A stretch of DNA of 64,000 nt from Calditrichota bacterium (GCA_024277115.1 JAJRVW010000017.1:18333-82332); one strand, 5' to 3'; shown: positions 36,935 through 46,669, counted from the first letter of the stretch. Translations and numbers: made by a program. The notes: generated by a model from the sequence alone, not told the origin.

Positions 36935-37660
36935 TTAGTTTTCGGCAACCAGCGAGACAAAATTAAAACACTGAAACCACAGGTTTACATTTTTAAACCC
37001 GGCGTCAAACAGGCGTTTTTTGTTTTGTTCCAATGTTTCCGGGATTAAGACATTTTCCAGCGCTGTACGCTTTTGGGCCACTTCCAAATCCGAATAGCCA
37101 TTGGCCTTTTTAAAAGCATGGTGCCAATCAGTTTGCTTGGACTGCTCATCTTGGTTTCCAAAAACAATCTTTTCAGATAAAATTAATATCCCACCGGGGA
37201 GCAATCCTTTAAATATTTTTTGGATTAATTTTTGCCTATCAGCAACAGGTAAAAATTGTAGGGTAAAATTGAGCACACAAACCGATGCATTGATAATTTC
37301 AATATTCAAAATATCATCAAGAACAAGCTCAACTTCTGTAGACGAAGCATCGCGTCCAATTATTTTCTGCGATTTTTCAATCATTGCCCGGGAGTTATCC
37401 ACGGCAACGATCTTAACATTTTCCTCTTTTATATGATGGCGCATAGCCAGGGTTGCCGCCCCAAGCGAGCTGCCAAGATCGTAACAATTTGTCCCCGCCT
37501 TTGCATATTGGCCGGCCAAAACACCAATCATGGCAATGGTTGTTGTATAACCAGGAACCGAGCGCTCGATCATATCCGGAAAAACATCGGCCACGTGTTT
37601 ATCAAAAGTAAACTTAACAAGCGGATCGGTTGGTGTGGAAAAAATTTTATCTTTGGGCAT
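36935..37660 (-). CDS. cmoA: Carboxy-SAM synthase
   Basis: 241 aa. It makes carboxy-S-adenosylmethionine from SAM and prephenate, the donor for CmoB. The N-terminal 'DKIFSTPTDPLVKFTFDKHVADVFPDMIERSVPGY' and 'CYDLGSSLGAATLAMRHHI', 'NFTLQFLPVADRQKLIQKI', 'GGILILSEKI' are characteristic. Together with cmoB it supplies the cmo5U34 wobble modification. Confidence 0.93.
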   Translation of the reverse strand: MPKDKIFSTPTDPLVKFTFDKHVADVFPDMIERSVPGYTTTIAMIGVLAGQYAKAGTNCYDLGSSLGAATLAMRHHIKEENVKIVAVDNSRAMIEKSQKIIGRDASSTEVELVLDDILNIEIINASVCVLNFTLQFLPVADRQKLIQKIFKGLLPGGILILSEKIVFGNQDEQSKQTDWHHAFKKANGYSDLEVAQKRTALENVLIPETLEQNKKRLFDAGFKNVNLWFQCFNFVSLVAEN

Positions 37661-37675
37661 AATAATTCTTCTTTT

Positions 37676-38500
37676 CTATTTCCACAATCCCCACAAAAAA
37701 GCTTTTTCTTTTGTGGCGCGGAAAATAGTATTGTGGTGTTCTTTTGGCTGCGGGAGATAAGACCAAGTTACCTGTTCCGGCGCTTCCTTTTTAAATACCT
37801 CCGCCAGTTTGTCCGTGTATTTTGCGATGTCCCACGCATCCGATCCTGCAAACCAAAGTTTAACAGGCCTGACAGGAAAACTATTTAAACGCTCGGCGGC
37901 TTTGCGTACCAGGTCATGATCGTTCCAGTAAATTGCTGGGTCCATGGCAAGATAAATATCAAACATTTCCGGTTCTAAAAAGAAGGTCTCAACAATAAAC
38001 AGGCCTGCTAATGATTCCCCCACAATCGCCCTTTTATTATTTACCCTGTATTGGCTTTCAATTTCCGGGAAAAGTTCTGTCCGGATAAATTTGCGAAATT
38101 CACTTGAACCATCACTAAGCGGCGCGATCTCCGCTTCGGCTTCAACGGTCGAAGGGCCTGTCATGTCACGGTGGCGATCGGTGTTTTCAATCCCAACCAA
38201 AATGAGCGGATCAATTTTCCCCTGATCAATTAAAGCGGAAATGGTATTGGCAATATGTGGAAAATCTTCCCCAATGCCGCCATCGGGCATATAAAGAACA
38301 GGAAACGAGCTATCTGATTTTACATAGGACGGCGGTGTCCAAATTGTAATCACACGAGTTTCATTCAAAACTTTTGATTCGATCTTTATAATTTTATGTG
38401 GGGGAACAGGATCGGCAGGCTTGGTTTCCTGACAACTAAAATTAAATACGGTAAAAACGATTGACATCAAAACAAGACGTGCCTTCAGGGGGAAATTCAT
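37676..38500 (-). CDS. Esterase-family lipoprotein (alpha/beta hydrolase)
   Basis: 274 aa. Lipobox FSC at about residue 23, so it is membrane-anchored. It has 'RVITIWTPPSYVKSDSSFPVLYMPDGG', the nucleophile elbow VGESLAGLF (Ser158 region), and a late 'KEHHNTIF' His, as in the putative-esterase (Fes/IroE) family. These hydrolyse siderophore or other esters; the substrate here is unknown. The TonB receptor divergently encoded at 38867 makes a siderophore role plausible but unproven. It lies 15 nt upstream of cmoA. Confidence 0.75.
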   Translation of the reverse strand: MNFPLKARLVLMSIVFTVFNFSCQETKPADPVPPHKIIKIESKVLNETRVITIWTPPSYVKSDSSFPVLYMPDGGIGEDFPHIANTISALIDQGKIDPLILVGIENTDRHRDMTGPSTVEAEAEIAPLSDGSSEFRKFIRTELFPEIESQYRVNNKRAIVGESLAGLFIVETFFLEPEMFDIYLAMDPAIYWNDHDLVRKAAERLNSFPVRPVKLWFAGSDAWDIAKYTDKLAEVFKKEAPEQVTWSYLPQPKEHHNTIFRATKEKAFLWGLWK

Positions 38501-38866
38501 TTTATTCTTTCTCTTAAAATTATTGTGTGTATTAAGAAGGCTTTTAATTTATTGAACAAAACGACATGCATCAATTTTATCCATTTTAACATAAGGGGAC
38601 ATAAATTAGTCTAAACCACGTGTCTGTCATAAAGTAGATATTTGTTAATTTGTCAAACTAATTCTACCACAGGTTTGCTGGGAGAAACATCTCAAACACC
38701 GTAGCTAAAAGGCTTGCGGGGATGGTAAAACAAGATTCTTCGCCCAAGAACGGCTCAGAATGACAGTTCCGGAGGACTTTATAAACGGGCACTAATTCCC
38801 TTGCATCAATCCTGTACATTGTGCAAGTTACGCGACCCGTAAAACCATAACTTAGATTTTTAATCC
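38501..38866. other. Non-coding gap between divergent genes
   Basis: 366 bp between the esterase gene (minus) and the TonB receptor (plus). I see no gene. A dispersed-repeat-like segment 'AGATTCTTCGCCCAAGAACG...CAGAATGACAG' is at about 38736-38766. Promoters for both genes should lie here, but none stands out. Confidence 0.4.
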
Positions 38867-41215
38867 ATGCTCAAATTTCTTCCATTTCTTGTTTCACTCC
38901 TTTTAATTTTAAATGTAAAAACTATTTCTGCACAACCGGCCCACAAAAGCCAGAGTTCTGAAATCCATGGCATTATTTTTAACGAGGACTATCAACCTGT
39001 AAATGATGCGCACATTATTTTACAATACCCGTCCAGAAATGATGTGAGTGACAAAAAAGGCCGTTTCGAGCTTGGCCCACTCGATGCCGGAACGTATACA
39101 ATCCGAATCGAACACGTCTCGTATCAAACATTGGAATTAAAAAAAGTGAAGGTAAAATCGGGCCGTATTGCCGTGCTCGATACAATTTTTCTTTCCACAG
39201 GAATTTATCAAAGCGAGAACGTAATAATCACCGCCACACGAACGGGACAAAAGCTATCTGAGCTCATTCCCATCGTAAGTATGGTGGACCGCCGGGAAAT
39301 CGAACGGCGCAACAGCCAAACCTCTGCCGAAGCATTACGAGAAGAAAGTGGCATCTTTATCCAAAAAACAAACCATGGAGGCGGCTCGGCCATAATCCGC
39401 GGGTTAAGCTCCAACCAGATCCTGATCCTTGTTGATGGCATCCGTCTGAATAACTCGACTTACCGCCTCGGCAACCACCAATATTTAACCACCGTGGATA
39501 ATAATATGCTGGCGCGGATTGAAGTAGTGCATGGCCCGCTTTCGGTAATGCATGGCAGCGATGCGCTAGGCGGGACGATAAACCTGGTAACCGAAAGCCC
39601 ACAATTCAGCGAGGGTGCCAATCAGATCAATTATAATTTTAGCAACCGTTATGCCACAGCCGATCAGGCAAAAACAGTACATGCGGGAATTAATTACATC
39701 ACATCCAAACTGGTTTTCCAAAGTGGGTTCAGCTACAAAAATTATGGTGATTTAAGGCAAGGAACGACAAATATCTCCAATAAATTAAAAACCGCTATTC
39801 CCGGAAACACCCAAAAACCAAGCGCGTTTACAGCCTACGATTTTAATGGCAAGATTATTTATACGCCCGGTGAAAAACAAAAATTGATTGCCGCATACCA
39901 ACAATCCCGCCAGGACGATGTGCCCCGGTTTGATAAATATGCATACAACGGTTTTAATAAATGGTTTTACACACCACAAAAACGCGATCTACTTTACGGG
40001 GTTTATGAAAACAAAAATAAACTGGGGTTTATTAATTCCTTCCGCTCTACTTTCTCTTATCATCGGCAGCAAGAAGGCCGGGAAAAACAAAAATTACCAC
40101 AGTCTTCCCTAACCAAAGAACTTGACGATGTCGCGACATTGGGTTTTATGTTTCAGGCACAATCCACTTATAAAACACATTTACTACATTACGGGCTCGA
40201 TCTGTACTTAGACCAGGTACAAAGCTCGGCGCAGATTATTGATTCTACCAAAACTTCTCAAGCTACCCGCGGGCGTTTCCCCGATGGCGCCCGCTACAAC
40301 AGCCTTGGCATTTTTTTAGAAGATGAGTACCATTTTTCCAAAGCATGGCAGCTTGATGCCGGTATCCGTTATTCTGTTTTTAATACCGCTTTTACTATTT
40401 CGCAAGATGCCGTACAAAATAGCTATCAAAAACAATTTAGGGCCTTAACAGGCAGTATCGGCCTTATGTTTAAACCCAATATGTGGAGTTCGTTCTCCAG
40501 CAATTTTGCCCAGGGTTTCCGGGCGCCCAACTTAAGTGATCTCACCAAATTTGGCGAATCTAAAGGCGCTGTTTTTGAAGTGCCCAACCTGGCCGTTAAA
40601 CCGGAAGAAGCGCTTAGCCTGGATTTAAACTACAAGGTTAACCTCCCCAAATTAAAGATGGTGGCCGCCGTTTATTATATGCGCATTTCTGATCTGCTTA
40701 TCAGCGCGCCGGATTTATATAAGGGCAAGCCTAAGATTATTTCCGGGACAGATACATTAAATATAAAATCCAAACAAAATGCCGGAGAAGCTTTTATCAC
40801 CGGTTTTGAATGGAGCCTACGCTATGGTTTTGCGCCTGGTTTCAACTTCCGGTCTAATTTAGCATACACCTATGGGGAAAATAAAACAGCGAGAGATCCG
40901 GTCGGTGGCATCCCGCCATTTTTTGGTTTGGCAGGGCTAAGTTGGCAAAAGCAGGATTTGTTTTTAGAGACCTACACACGTTTTGCTATGGAACAACCCC
41001 GTTTATCCAAAGACGACCTTGACGACCCAAGAATTCCACCTGGAGGAACACCCGGCTGGTTTACACTAAATATGCGGGTAGAGTATGAAATTTCGCCTTC
41101 AATAAAAGTTAACTTTGCCATCGAAAATATTTTAGACCAATTATACAGGGAGCACGGTTCCGGCATAAACAGCCCGGGTAGGAATTTTATTTTTGGATTG
41201 AAGATAAAAGGGTAA
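38867..41215 (+). CDS. TonB-dependent receptor
   Basis: 782 aa with signal peptide ending ISAQP. Residues about 30-110 form a carboxypeptidase-regulatory-like domain (IHGIIFNEDYQPVNDAHIILQYP... GTYTIRIEHVSYQTLELK). The TonB box region is SENVIITATRTG, then the plug 'AEALREESGIFIQKTNHGGGSAIIRGLSSNQILILVDGIRLNN' and 'HGPLSVMHGSDALGGTINLVTES'. The 22-strand barrel ends in 'ENILDQLYREHGSGINSPGRNFIFGLKIKG'. It resembles CirA/heme-siderophore receptors; the ligand is unknown. Followed 61 bp later by trmH. Confidence 0.9.
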   Translation: MLKFLPFLVSLLLILNVKTISAQPAHKSQSSEIHGIIFNEDYQPVNDAHIILQYPSRNDVSDKKGRFELGPLDAGTYTIRIEHVSYQTLELKKVKVKSGRIAVLDTIFLSTGIYQSENVIITATRTGQKLSELIPIVSMVDRREIERRNSQTSAEALREESGIFIQKTNHGGGSAIIRGLSSNQILILVDGIRLNNSTYRLGNHQYLTTVDNNMLARIEVVHGPLSVMHGSDALGGTINLVTESPQFSEGANQINYNFSNRYATADQAKTVHAGINYITSKLVFQSGFSYKNYGDLRQGTTNISNKLKTAIPGNTQKPSAFTAYDFNGKIIYTPGEKQKLIAAYQQSRQDDVPRFDKYAYNGFNKWFYTPQKRDLLYGVYENKNKLGFINSFRSTFSYHRQQEGREKQKLPQSSLTKELDDVATLGFMFQAQSTYKTHLLHYGLDLYLDQVQSSAQIIDSTKTSQATRGRFPDGARYNSLGIFLEDEYHFSKAWQLDAGIRYSVFNTAFTISQDAVQNSYQKQFRALTGSIGLMFKPNMWSSFSSNFAQGFRAPNLSDLTKFGESKGAVFEVPNLAVKPEEALSLDLNYKVNLPKLKMVAAVYYMRISDLLISAPDLYKGKPKIISGTDTLNIKSKQNAGEAFITGFEWSLRYGFAPGFNFRSNLAYTYGENKTARDPVGGIPPFFGLAGLSWQKQDLFLETYTRFAMEQPRLSKDDLDDPRIPPGGTPGWFTLNMRVEYEISPSIKVNFAIENILDQLYREHGSGINSPGRNFIFGLKIKG

Positions 41216-41276
41216 AGTTTATATATTTCACTTCCGGTTTAAATGGACAAAACTAAATAATTTAAGTAGCTCTTTT

Positions 41277-41924
41277 ATGACACCGACCCGTTACAAAAAA
41301 ATCCTGCACATGCTAAAACAACGGCAACCTGATTTAACTGTGCTAATGGAAAATGTACACAAAAGCCATAATTTAGCTGCCATCGCCCGTACATGTGACG
41401 CTGTGGGCATTCCAAAAATCCATGCCATCACCCGCTTTGAAAAGATGACCCTGAGCCAGGATGCAGCAAGTGGAAGCGGAAGATGGGTCGATGTAGAAAT
41501 TCATAATACTATTGGGCAGGCTTACTCTGTTTTAAGAGAGAACGGTTTTCAGCTTTTAACGGCCCATTTTAGCGCAGAAGCTAAAGATTTCCGGGAAATT
41601 GATTTCACAAAACCGACTGCGATAATTATGGGTCAGGAACTGGACGGACTAACCGCCGAAGCAATTGCCAAAGCGGATGGAAGTATAATAATCCCCATGT
41701 ATGGCATGGTACAATCTTTAAATGTTTCTGTGGCTACGGCAATAATATTATACGAAGCACAGCGGCAACGTGTATCGGCGGGGATGTATGATAATTGTAA
41801 ACTGGACAATAAGTTTATCAATGATTTTATTTTTAAAAAAGGGTATCCACGGCTTGCGGCAAGGTACAAAGAACGGGGCGAAGAATTTCCTGCTTTGAAT
41901 GATGAAGGGAAGATAGTGGAGTAA
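41277..41924 (+). CDS. trmH: tRNA (guanosine-18-2'-O)-methyltransferase TrmH
   Basis: 215 aa SPOUT methyltransferase. Motif 1 'VMENVHKSHNLAAIARTCDAVGI', motif 2 'AIIMGQELDGLTAEA' and the knot 'IPMYGMVQSLNVSVATAIILYEAQRQR' are present, with the catalytic Arg in motif 1. The C-terminal extension 'KFINDFIFKKGYPRLAARYKERGEEFPALNDEG' is TrmH-like. It methylates the 2'-O of G18 in tRNA. Probably cotranscribed with the TonB receptor, followed by a shared terminator. Confidence 0.9.
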   Translation: MTPTRYKKILHMLKQRQPDLTVLMENVHKSHNLAAIARTCDAVGIPKIHAITRFEKMTLSQDAASGSGRWVDVEIHNTIGQAYSVLRENGFQLLTAHFSAEAKDFREIDFTKPTAIIMGQELDGLTAEAIAKADGSIIIPMYGMVQSLNVSVATAIILYEAQRQRVSAGMYDNCKLDNKFINDFIFKKGYPRLAARYKERGEEFPALNDEGKIVE

Positions 41925-42012
41925 TACTCCAAAGTATAAGCGCGTCTTTATATAGTTATATAAAGATTGTAACACAATGACAACGCTGTTTTAAAGGAAT
42001 AATTTTTATTAA

Positions 42013-42044
42013 AAAAAAGGCCACGCAAAGCGTGGCCTTTTTCG
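42013..42044. terminator. Bidirectional terminator between trmH and the second TonB receptor
   Basis: Perfect 11-bp arms AAAGGCCACGC / GCGTGGCCTTT (42016-42026, 42030-42040), loop AAA, with an A-run on one side and a T-run on the other, so it serves both convergent genes. Confidence 0.9.
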
Positions 42045-42059
42045 TTAAAACTACTTTTT

Positions 42060-44852
42060 TTACAGGTTAAAAGACAAACGAGAGAATAAATAACGTCCAT
42101 TAACACCAAACTGCTTAGACCTTCTTGAGTACAAGAAACGGCCGTTACTCTGATTTGCAGCAATAGCTTTATCAGGATAAGTATCAAGAAGATTATTGAT
42201 ACCAACAGTAAGCCAAGTATGGTTTAGGACTTTATAGCCAACACTTGCATCAAAAACCCATTTACCTGCAAATGTTTGCTGGTTATCAACATTATTTGTT
42301 GCTTCCTGAACTTCACCAAAATAAACACCTCTTAACATGGCATTCCAGTTTGTACGCGTATATGTTTCTGTAAGGTTTATTTTTGTGTGAGGCACAGCTG
42401 ATTCAAGATAAATACGGCTTGTCTCATCAAAATAAGTTGACTCTTTGTCTTTCAATAAATCTGAAGAATGAATATCGCCTTCACGTACGGTTTCAGAATA
42501 AGTACCCGAAATATCAGTTCTTAAGAAGGCATCATCCGAAATATCATATCTATGCGAAATAACAACATCAACACCCTGCGTCTTCGTGTCGATAGCATTG
42601 GCAAAGAAAGCGGCGCCTGTGGCATTTACACTGGATAATAACGATTCCAGCTCTGCATCTTTTGCACTGGCAGGATTACCGTTGTCATCAAATGAAGGTT
42701 TAAATGTACCTGTCTTTACAACACGATCCTGAATATTAATCTGATAAGCATCGATAGTTACTGTTAGTTGTAATTCAGGTAAGTTTCCTGTAACACCTAA
42801 ACTAAGGTTTTGAGAAATTTCTTCTTTTAACTTCGGAATACCAAGGATTTGTGCAACGCGGCTATCATTCGAAAATGTACCGATTTCATTGGGAATACCA
42901 TCAACAAATAATGTAGAAGTAGCATTAAAATTAATCTGATGTAATGACGGTGCACGGAAACCAGTACTAAAAGCGCCACGTACTGCATAATCATCAGCTA
43001 ATTTAATACGTCCTGTAAATTTAATATTATTTGTAGAACCAAAATCACTGTAATCTTCAAATCTGTAAGCAAACCCACCAAAAATATTCTCGGTAATGTC
43101 TAATTCCAAATCAGTATAAAATGCAAAGCTGGAACGATATGCATTTAATTCATTGGCAGGACGGAAGCCAGGAAATACCTGTGCGCCACCTGGACGAGCT
43201 TTACCGTTTGGACCTTTAACAATCAATGAATCCGGTGTATTTGGAGTTACAATATCACCATTTTTGTCATATTTTGCATATGAGCCTTCTTCACCGGCAA
43301 AAATTTCATAATTTTCATAACGGTACTCAAAACCGAAAGCCATGTTAAAACCTTCCATCATATCATCAATATGACGAGTAGCATCAAAATTGGCTGTATT
43401 TTGAGTAAAAGCAAAACCACCAGAATTATAGCTTGTTTTTGTAGCGTCTTCTAAAGAAGCATTAAGTGTATTGCCGATTTGGAATTGGAAGCTGTTACGT
43501 CCCCAAGTGTTACTAAGGTCTAAATTCCATCCCTTTGCTTTACCACGAATACCGATGGCAAAAGACTGATCATGAATATTAGAGTTTATTTCTGGCAAGA
43601 AACCGTTTTCGTAAACACTCGTTACTGTTCTTTCCTGATATGGTAAACGATAAAAACCGGCTGAGTTACCATTTCTATAGCTTATACCGCCAAAAGCATA
43701 CATTTCAGATGTTTTGCTTGTCGGTAAAACCATATTCATAAAAGCAGCACCACTTTTATATGCGGATTGTCCAACACGCATATTATAATCGCTTCTTTTC
43801 TGGCCACGTCGTACAAGTTCGTCCTCAGTTATATCATCACCGGGATCACCCGTATAGTTAGGATCGTTAAAGCCGGCAAAAATCTGCCCTCCCCACTCTT
43901 TCATTCTATTCGTCGGGTTTCTATCTTCATAAGAACCGGTCATATTGATAAAACCACCATCTTCGCCAATTGGCAAGCCATAGTTCATAGAAACGTTTTT
44001 AAATTCACCATCAGAAGTTCCTTCGGACTCAGAAGAATAATAAGCGCCTGAGTTAGCCGTAACGTTTAATTTATCTGTCGCATCGCGTAATACAATATTG
44101 ATTACACCAGCGATGGCATCAGAGCCGTACTGTGCAGCAGCACCATCACGTAAAACTTCGATCCGCTTAATGGAAGCTGTTGGGATTGCATTTAAATCTG
44201 TACCCACATTACCACGGCCAAAAGTACCGTTTACATTAACAAGGGAAGTAGTATGCCGCCTTTTACCGTTGATTAATACCAAAACCTGGTCGGGGCCTAA
44301 TCCACGTAACGAAGCCGGATCGATATGGTCAGTACCATCCGAAATTGTTTGTGTGTTAGACGAGAAAGACGGGGCAACATAATTTAAAATCTCGTTTAAT
44401 GTTACCTGAGGCGCCTGTGACACAAGTTGCTGAATATCCAAAACATCTACAGGAACAACTGTTTCAGTAGCAGTACGAGGCCTTTGGGCACGAGAACCAA
44501 TAACTACAACCGTCTCGGCCAACTCGGCAATTGTTTGTGATGTTTCAAAATCTAAATGTGTTGTCTCACCTGCATTTACGGTTACTTCTTTGTCAATCGT
44601 CTCGTAACCAATGCTCGTGATGCGCACAGTGTAAGTTCCTGCGCCGATTGTAATAACATATTCGCCATTACCATCGGTAGCAGCACCTGTAAATTCATTT
44701 AATACTTCAACGTTCACACCCACAAGCACGTCGCCGTTGTCTCCGTCAGAGACTGTACCGGCTATCTTGCCTGTTTGTGCAAAAGCAGTTCCAAAAAGGA
44801 ACAAGCTTAAAATAAATGATAAAACGAATTGAGCAGTAGAATTTCTACCCAT
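42060..44852 (-). CDS. TonB-dependent receptor
   Basis: 930 aa with signal peptide ending TAFAQ. Carboxypeptidase-regulatory-like domain at about 28-105 (GKIAGTVSDGDNGDVLVGVNVEV...GYETIDKEV). TonB-box stretch ETVVVIGSRAQ, plug 'LNEILNYVAPSFSSNTQ...LRGLGPDQVLVLINGKRRHTTSLVN' and 'VLRDGAAAQYGSDAIAGVINIVL', then a barrel ending 'NNLLDTYPDKA...GVNGRYLFSRLSFNL'. Related to iron-siderophore receptors. AGGAGG stands 6 nt before the ATG. It has a ~145-nt leader with pairing segments and a TTGACA-type promoter. Confidence 0.92.
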   Translation of the reverse strand: MGRNSTAQFVLSFILSLFLFGTAFAQTGKIAGTVSDGDNGDVLVGVNVEVLNEFTGAATDGNGEYVITIGAGTYTVRITSIGYETIDKEVTVNAGETTHLDFETSQTIAELAETVVVIGSRAQRPRTATETVVPVDVLDIQQLVSQAPQVTLNEILNYVAPSFSSNTQTISDGTDHIDPASLRGLGPDQVLVLINGKRRHTTSLVNVNGTFGRGNVGTDLNAIPTASIKRIEVLRDGAAAQYGSDAIAGVINIVLRDATDKLNVTANSGAYYSSESEGTSDGEFKNVSMNYGLPIGEDGGFINMTGSYEDRNPTNRMKEWGGQIFAGFNDPNYTGDPGDDITEDELVRRGQKRSDYNMRVGQSAYKSGAAFMNMVLPTSKTSEMYAFGGISYRNGNSAGFYRLPYQERTVTSVYENGFLPEINSNIHDQSFAIGIRGKAKGWNLDLSNTWGRNSFQFQIGNTLNASLEDATKTSYNSGGFAFTQNTANFDATRHIDDMMEGFNMAFGFEYRYENYEIFAGEEGSYAKYDKNGDIVTPNTPDSLIVKGPNGKARPGGAQVFPGFRPANELNAYRSSFAFYTDLELDITENIFGGFAYRFEDYSDFGSTNNIKFTGRIKLADDYAVRGAFSTGFRAPSLHQINFNATSTLFVDGIPNEIGTFSNDSRVAQILGIPKLKEEISQNLSLGVTGNLPELQLTVTIDAYQINIQDRVVKTGTFKPSFDDNGNPASAKDAELESLLSSVNATGAAFFANAIDTKTQGVDVVISHRYDISDDAFLRTDISGTYSETVREGDIHSSDLLKDKESTYFDETSRIYLESAVPHTKINLTETYTRTNWNAMLRGVYFGEVQEATNNVDNQQTFAGKWVFDASVGYKVLNHTWLTVGINNLLDTYPDKAIAANQSNGRFLYSRRSKQFGVNGRYLFSRLSFNL

Positions 44853-44909
44853 ATATACCTCCTGTTGTGATGTAATTATTTAGTGAAAGCTTAGTTAGTT
44901 GAGTCGTTG

Positions 44910-44980
44910 GTTACATTTTTTCAGAAATTTTAGTTATTCCTAACAGCAGAGATTGGGTTCTCTGTTCCCCCTGATGTAAC
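44910..44980 (-). promoter_or_regulatory. Potentially structured leader of the TonB receptor
   Basis: Minus-strand GTTACAT (44974-44980) can pair with ATGTAAC (44910-44916). Inside is a hairpin CAGAGA / TCTCTG (44959-44964 with 44947-44952), and flanking AACAG/CTGTT allow an alternative pairing. No terminator or known aptamer is recognisable. Confidence 0.3.
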
Positions 44981-45004
44981 AAAAAAAATGTACAATATCT
45001 GATA

Positions 45005-45032
45005 AAGATACATATTTTGTGATTTTTGTCAA
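45005..45032 (-). promoter_or_regulatory. Sigma70-type promoter of the TonB receptor
   Basis: TTGACA (45027-45032), a 16-bp spacer and TATCTT (45005-45010) on the minus strand. The remainder of the 413-bp gap 44853-45265 is AT-rich with two poly-T blocks and the TetR-type operator; no gene. Confidence 0.5.
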
Positions 45033-45232
45033 GAAAATGAGTTAAGATTTTTTAATAAAATTTTAGTTATTCTTCAATAAAATTTATTATTATCCACAGA
45101 ATTTAAGCCTTTAACCTATTAAATTTAAAAGAGTTGTGAATGCTTATTTTTTATTACTATTTTTTTATTACTATTTTTTTTATTGATAGATAAAAAAAGC
45201 TTTATTTACGAAAATTTTTACCATATATTATT

Positions 45233-45246
45233 ACCGACCGGTCGGT
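45233..45246. promoter_or_regulatory. Palindromic operator for the adjacent TetR regulator
   Basis: ACCGACCGGTCGGT is a perfect 14-bp palindrome 19 bp upstream of the TetR-family start codon. The size, symmetry and position fit an autoregulatory TetR operator controlling the whole exporter operon. Confidence 0.75.
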
Positions 45247-45265
45247 CATGTAAAACTGGAGCAAA

Positions 45266-45910
45266 ATGTCACCAAAAATTATTGATAAAGATGCAAAGAA
45301 AAAACTAATCGTTCAGGCGGCCATGCAAGTCTTCTCCCAAAAGGGGGTTGCAAAGGCCAAAATGATTGATATTGCCAAGGCAGCCGGTATTGGCAAAGGA
45401 ACAATCTATGAATATTTTCGCAGTAAAGAGGAAATATTCAATGAGGCATTTAATGCTATGTTTTCTGATATGGATACCATGTTAAACGATGTCCTGCAAG
45501 ATACAGAAGATCCCATGCAAAAATTAATTTTAATTATTGGCATCACTCTTGATTACCACGAAAAAGACGGCGGAGAGTTTGCCGGAGTGATGATGGATTT
45601 TTGGGCAGAAGGTATCCGTACAAAGAATGAAGAAGTATTAAATACAATCAACCTTAAACAAATTTACGAACAGTACAGAACGATGATTTCTCAGATAGTG
45701 CGCGAGGGGATTGAAAAAGGGATATTTAAAGCCGTAGACCCAACAGCTTTTGCAGCCATCACAATTGCCGCGCTCGATGGCCTCTTTTTACAAATCATCA
45801 TGGAGCCCAATATTATCAATATTAAAAATGTTAAAGACACCTTTACCGAAACACTGCTGGCCGGCCTTTTATGCAAAAAAGAAGATACCATTTTAGGGGG
45901 CACAAAATGA
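45266..45910 (+). CDS. TetR/AcrR-family transcriptional regulator
   Basis: 214 aa. The N-terminal helix-turn-helix (residues about 10-58) is canonical: 'KKLIVQAAMQVFSQKGVAKAKMIDIAKAAGIGKGTIYEYFRSKEEIF'. The C-terminal ligand domain resembles the family with 'MMDFWAEGIRT' and 'AAITIAALDGLFLQIIM'. It probably represses the downstream operon through the palindrome at 45233-45246 until a hydrophobic ligand binds. Its stop overlaps the next start (ATGA). Confidence 0.92.
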   Translation: MSPKIIDKDAKKKLIVQAAMQVFSQKGVAKAKMIDIAKAAGIGKGTIYEYFRSKEEIFNEAFNAMFSDMDTMLNDVLQDTEDPMQKLILIIGITLDYHEKDGGEFAGVMMDFWAEGIRTKNEEVLNTINLKQIYEQYRTMISQIVREGIEKGIFKAVDPTAFAAITIAALDGLFLQIIMEPNIINIKNVKDTFTETLLAGLLCKKEDTILGGTK

Positions 45911-46641
45911 ACTCAAATTATTTGAAAACTGTTTTTTTGATTTTCTTATTAAATACCCTGCATCTCTCTGCCCAGGAAACAGCGCGTGACATTGTTCAAA
46001 AATCGAATGAGGTCATGCGTGCAAAAAGTAGCTTTGCCGTACTCCGAATGAAAATTATTAAACCCGACTGGTCACGCGAGATGACCCTGAAAATATGGTC
46101 GATCGAACCAGACTATTCCCTTTTAATAATTACAGCGCCGGCGCGGGATAAAGGCACTGTAACGCTTAAAAGAAAACAGGAGGTCTGGAATTATATCCCA
46201 ACGGTGCAAAAAACGATTAAAATTCCTCCTTCAATGATGCTGCAATCCTGGATGGGTTCGGATTTTACAAACGACGATCTTGTGCGCCAATCATCCATCG
46301 TTGAAGACTATGAACACAGCATTATCGGTGAAGAAGAATTTGAAGGGTACCTCTGCTATAAAATTCAGCTGACCCCAAAGCCGGATGCAGGGGTTGTGTG
46401 GGGAAAAATCATCATGTGGGTTTCTAAAGAAGGGTACCTCCAGTTAAAAATGGACCATTTTGACGAGGACGGTTATCTCGTTAAAACCATGAAGGGCAGC
46501 AAAGTAAAAAAAATGGGCGGACGGATAATCCCAACATTTTGGGAAATGATCCCAAATGATGAGCCCGGCCAAAGGACAATTATGGAATACCTGGAAGTTG
46601 AATTCAACAAAAAAATAAATCCACGTTTCTTTTCGCAGTAA
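45907..46641 (+). CDS. LolA-like outer-membrane lipoprotein-sorting protein
   Basis: 244 aa from ATG 45907, overlapping the TetR stop by 4 nt; signal peptide ends LHLSAQ. The pattern 'ARDIVQKSNEVMRAKSSFAVLRMKIIKPDWSREMTLKIWS', 'LIITAPARDKGTVTLKRKQEVWNYIPTVQKTIKIPPSMMLQSWMGSDFTNDDLV' fits the LolA-like sorting-protein family that accompanies LolCDE/MacB-like ABC systems. It probably carries a lipid or lipoprotein across the periplasm for the transporter encoded next. Confidence 0.8.
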   Translation: MNSNYLKTVFLIFLLNTLHLSAQETARDIVQKSNEVMRAKSSFAVLRMKIIKPDWSREMTLKIWSIEPDYSLLIITAPARDKGTVTLKRKQEVWNYIPTVQKTIKIPPSMMLQSWMGSDFTNDDLVRQSSIVEDYEHSIIGEEEFEGYLCYKIQLTPKPDAGVVWGKIIMWVSKEGYLQLKMDHFDEDGYLVKTMKGSKVKKMGGRIIPTFWEMIPNDEPGQRTIMEYLEVEFNKKINPRFFSQ

Positions 46642-46669
46642 AACATGAAACGGGTTAGATAGAAAAACA

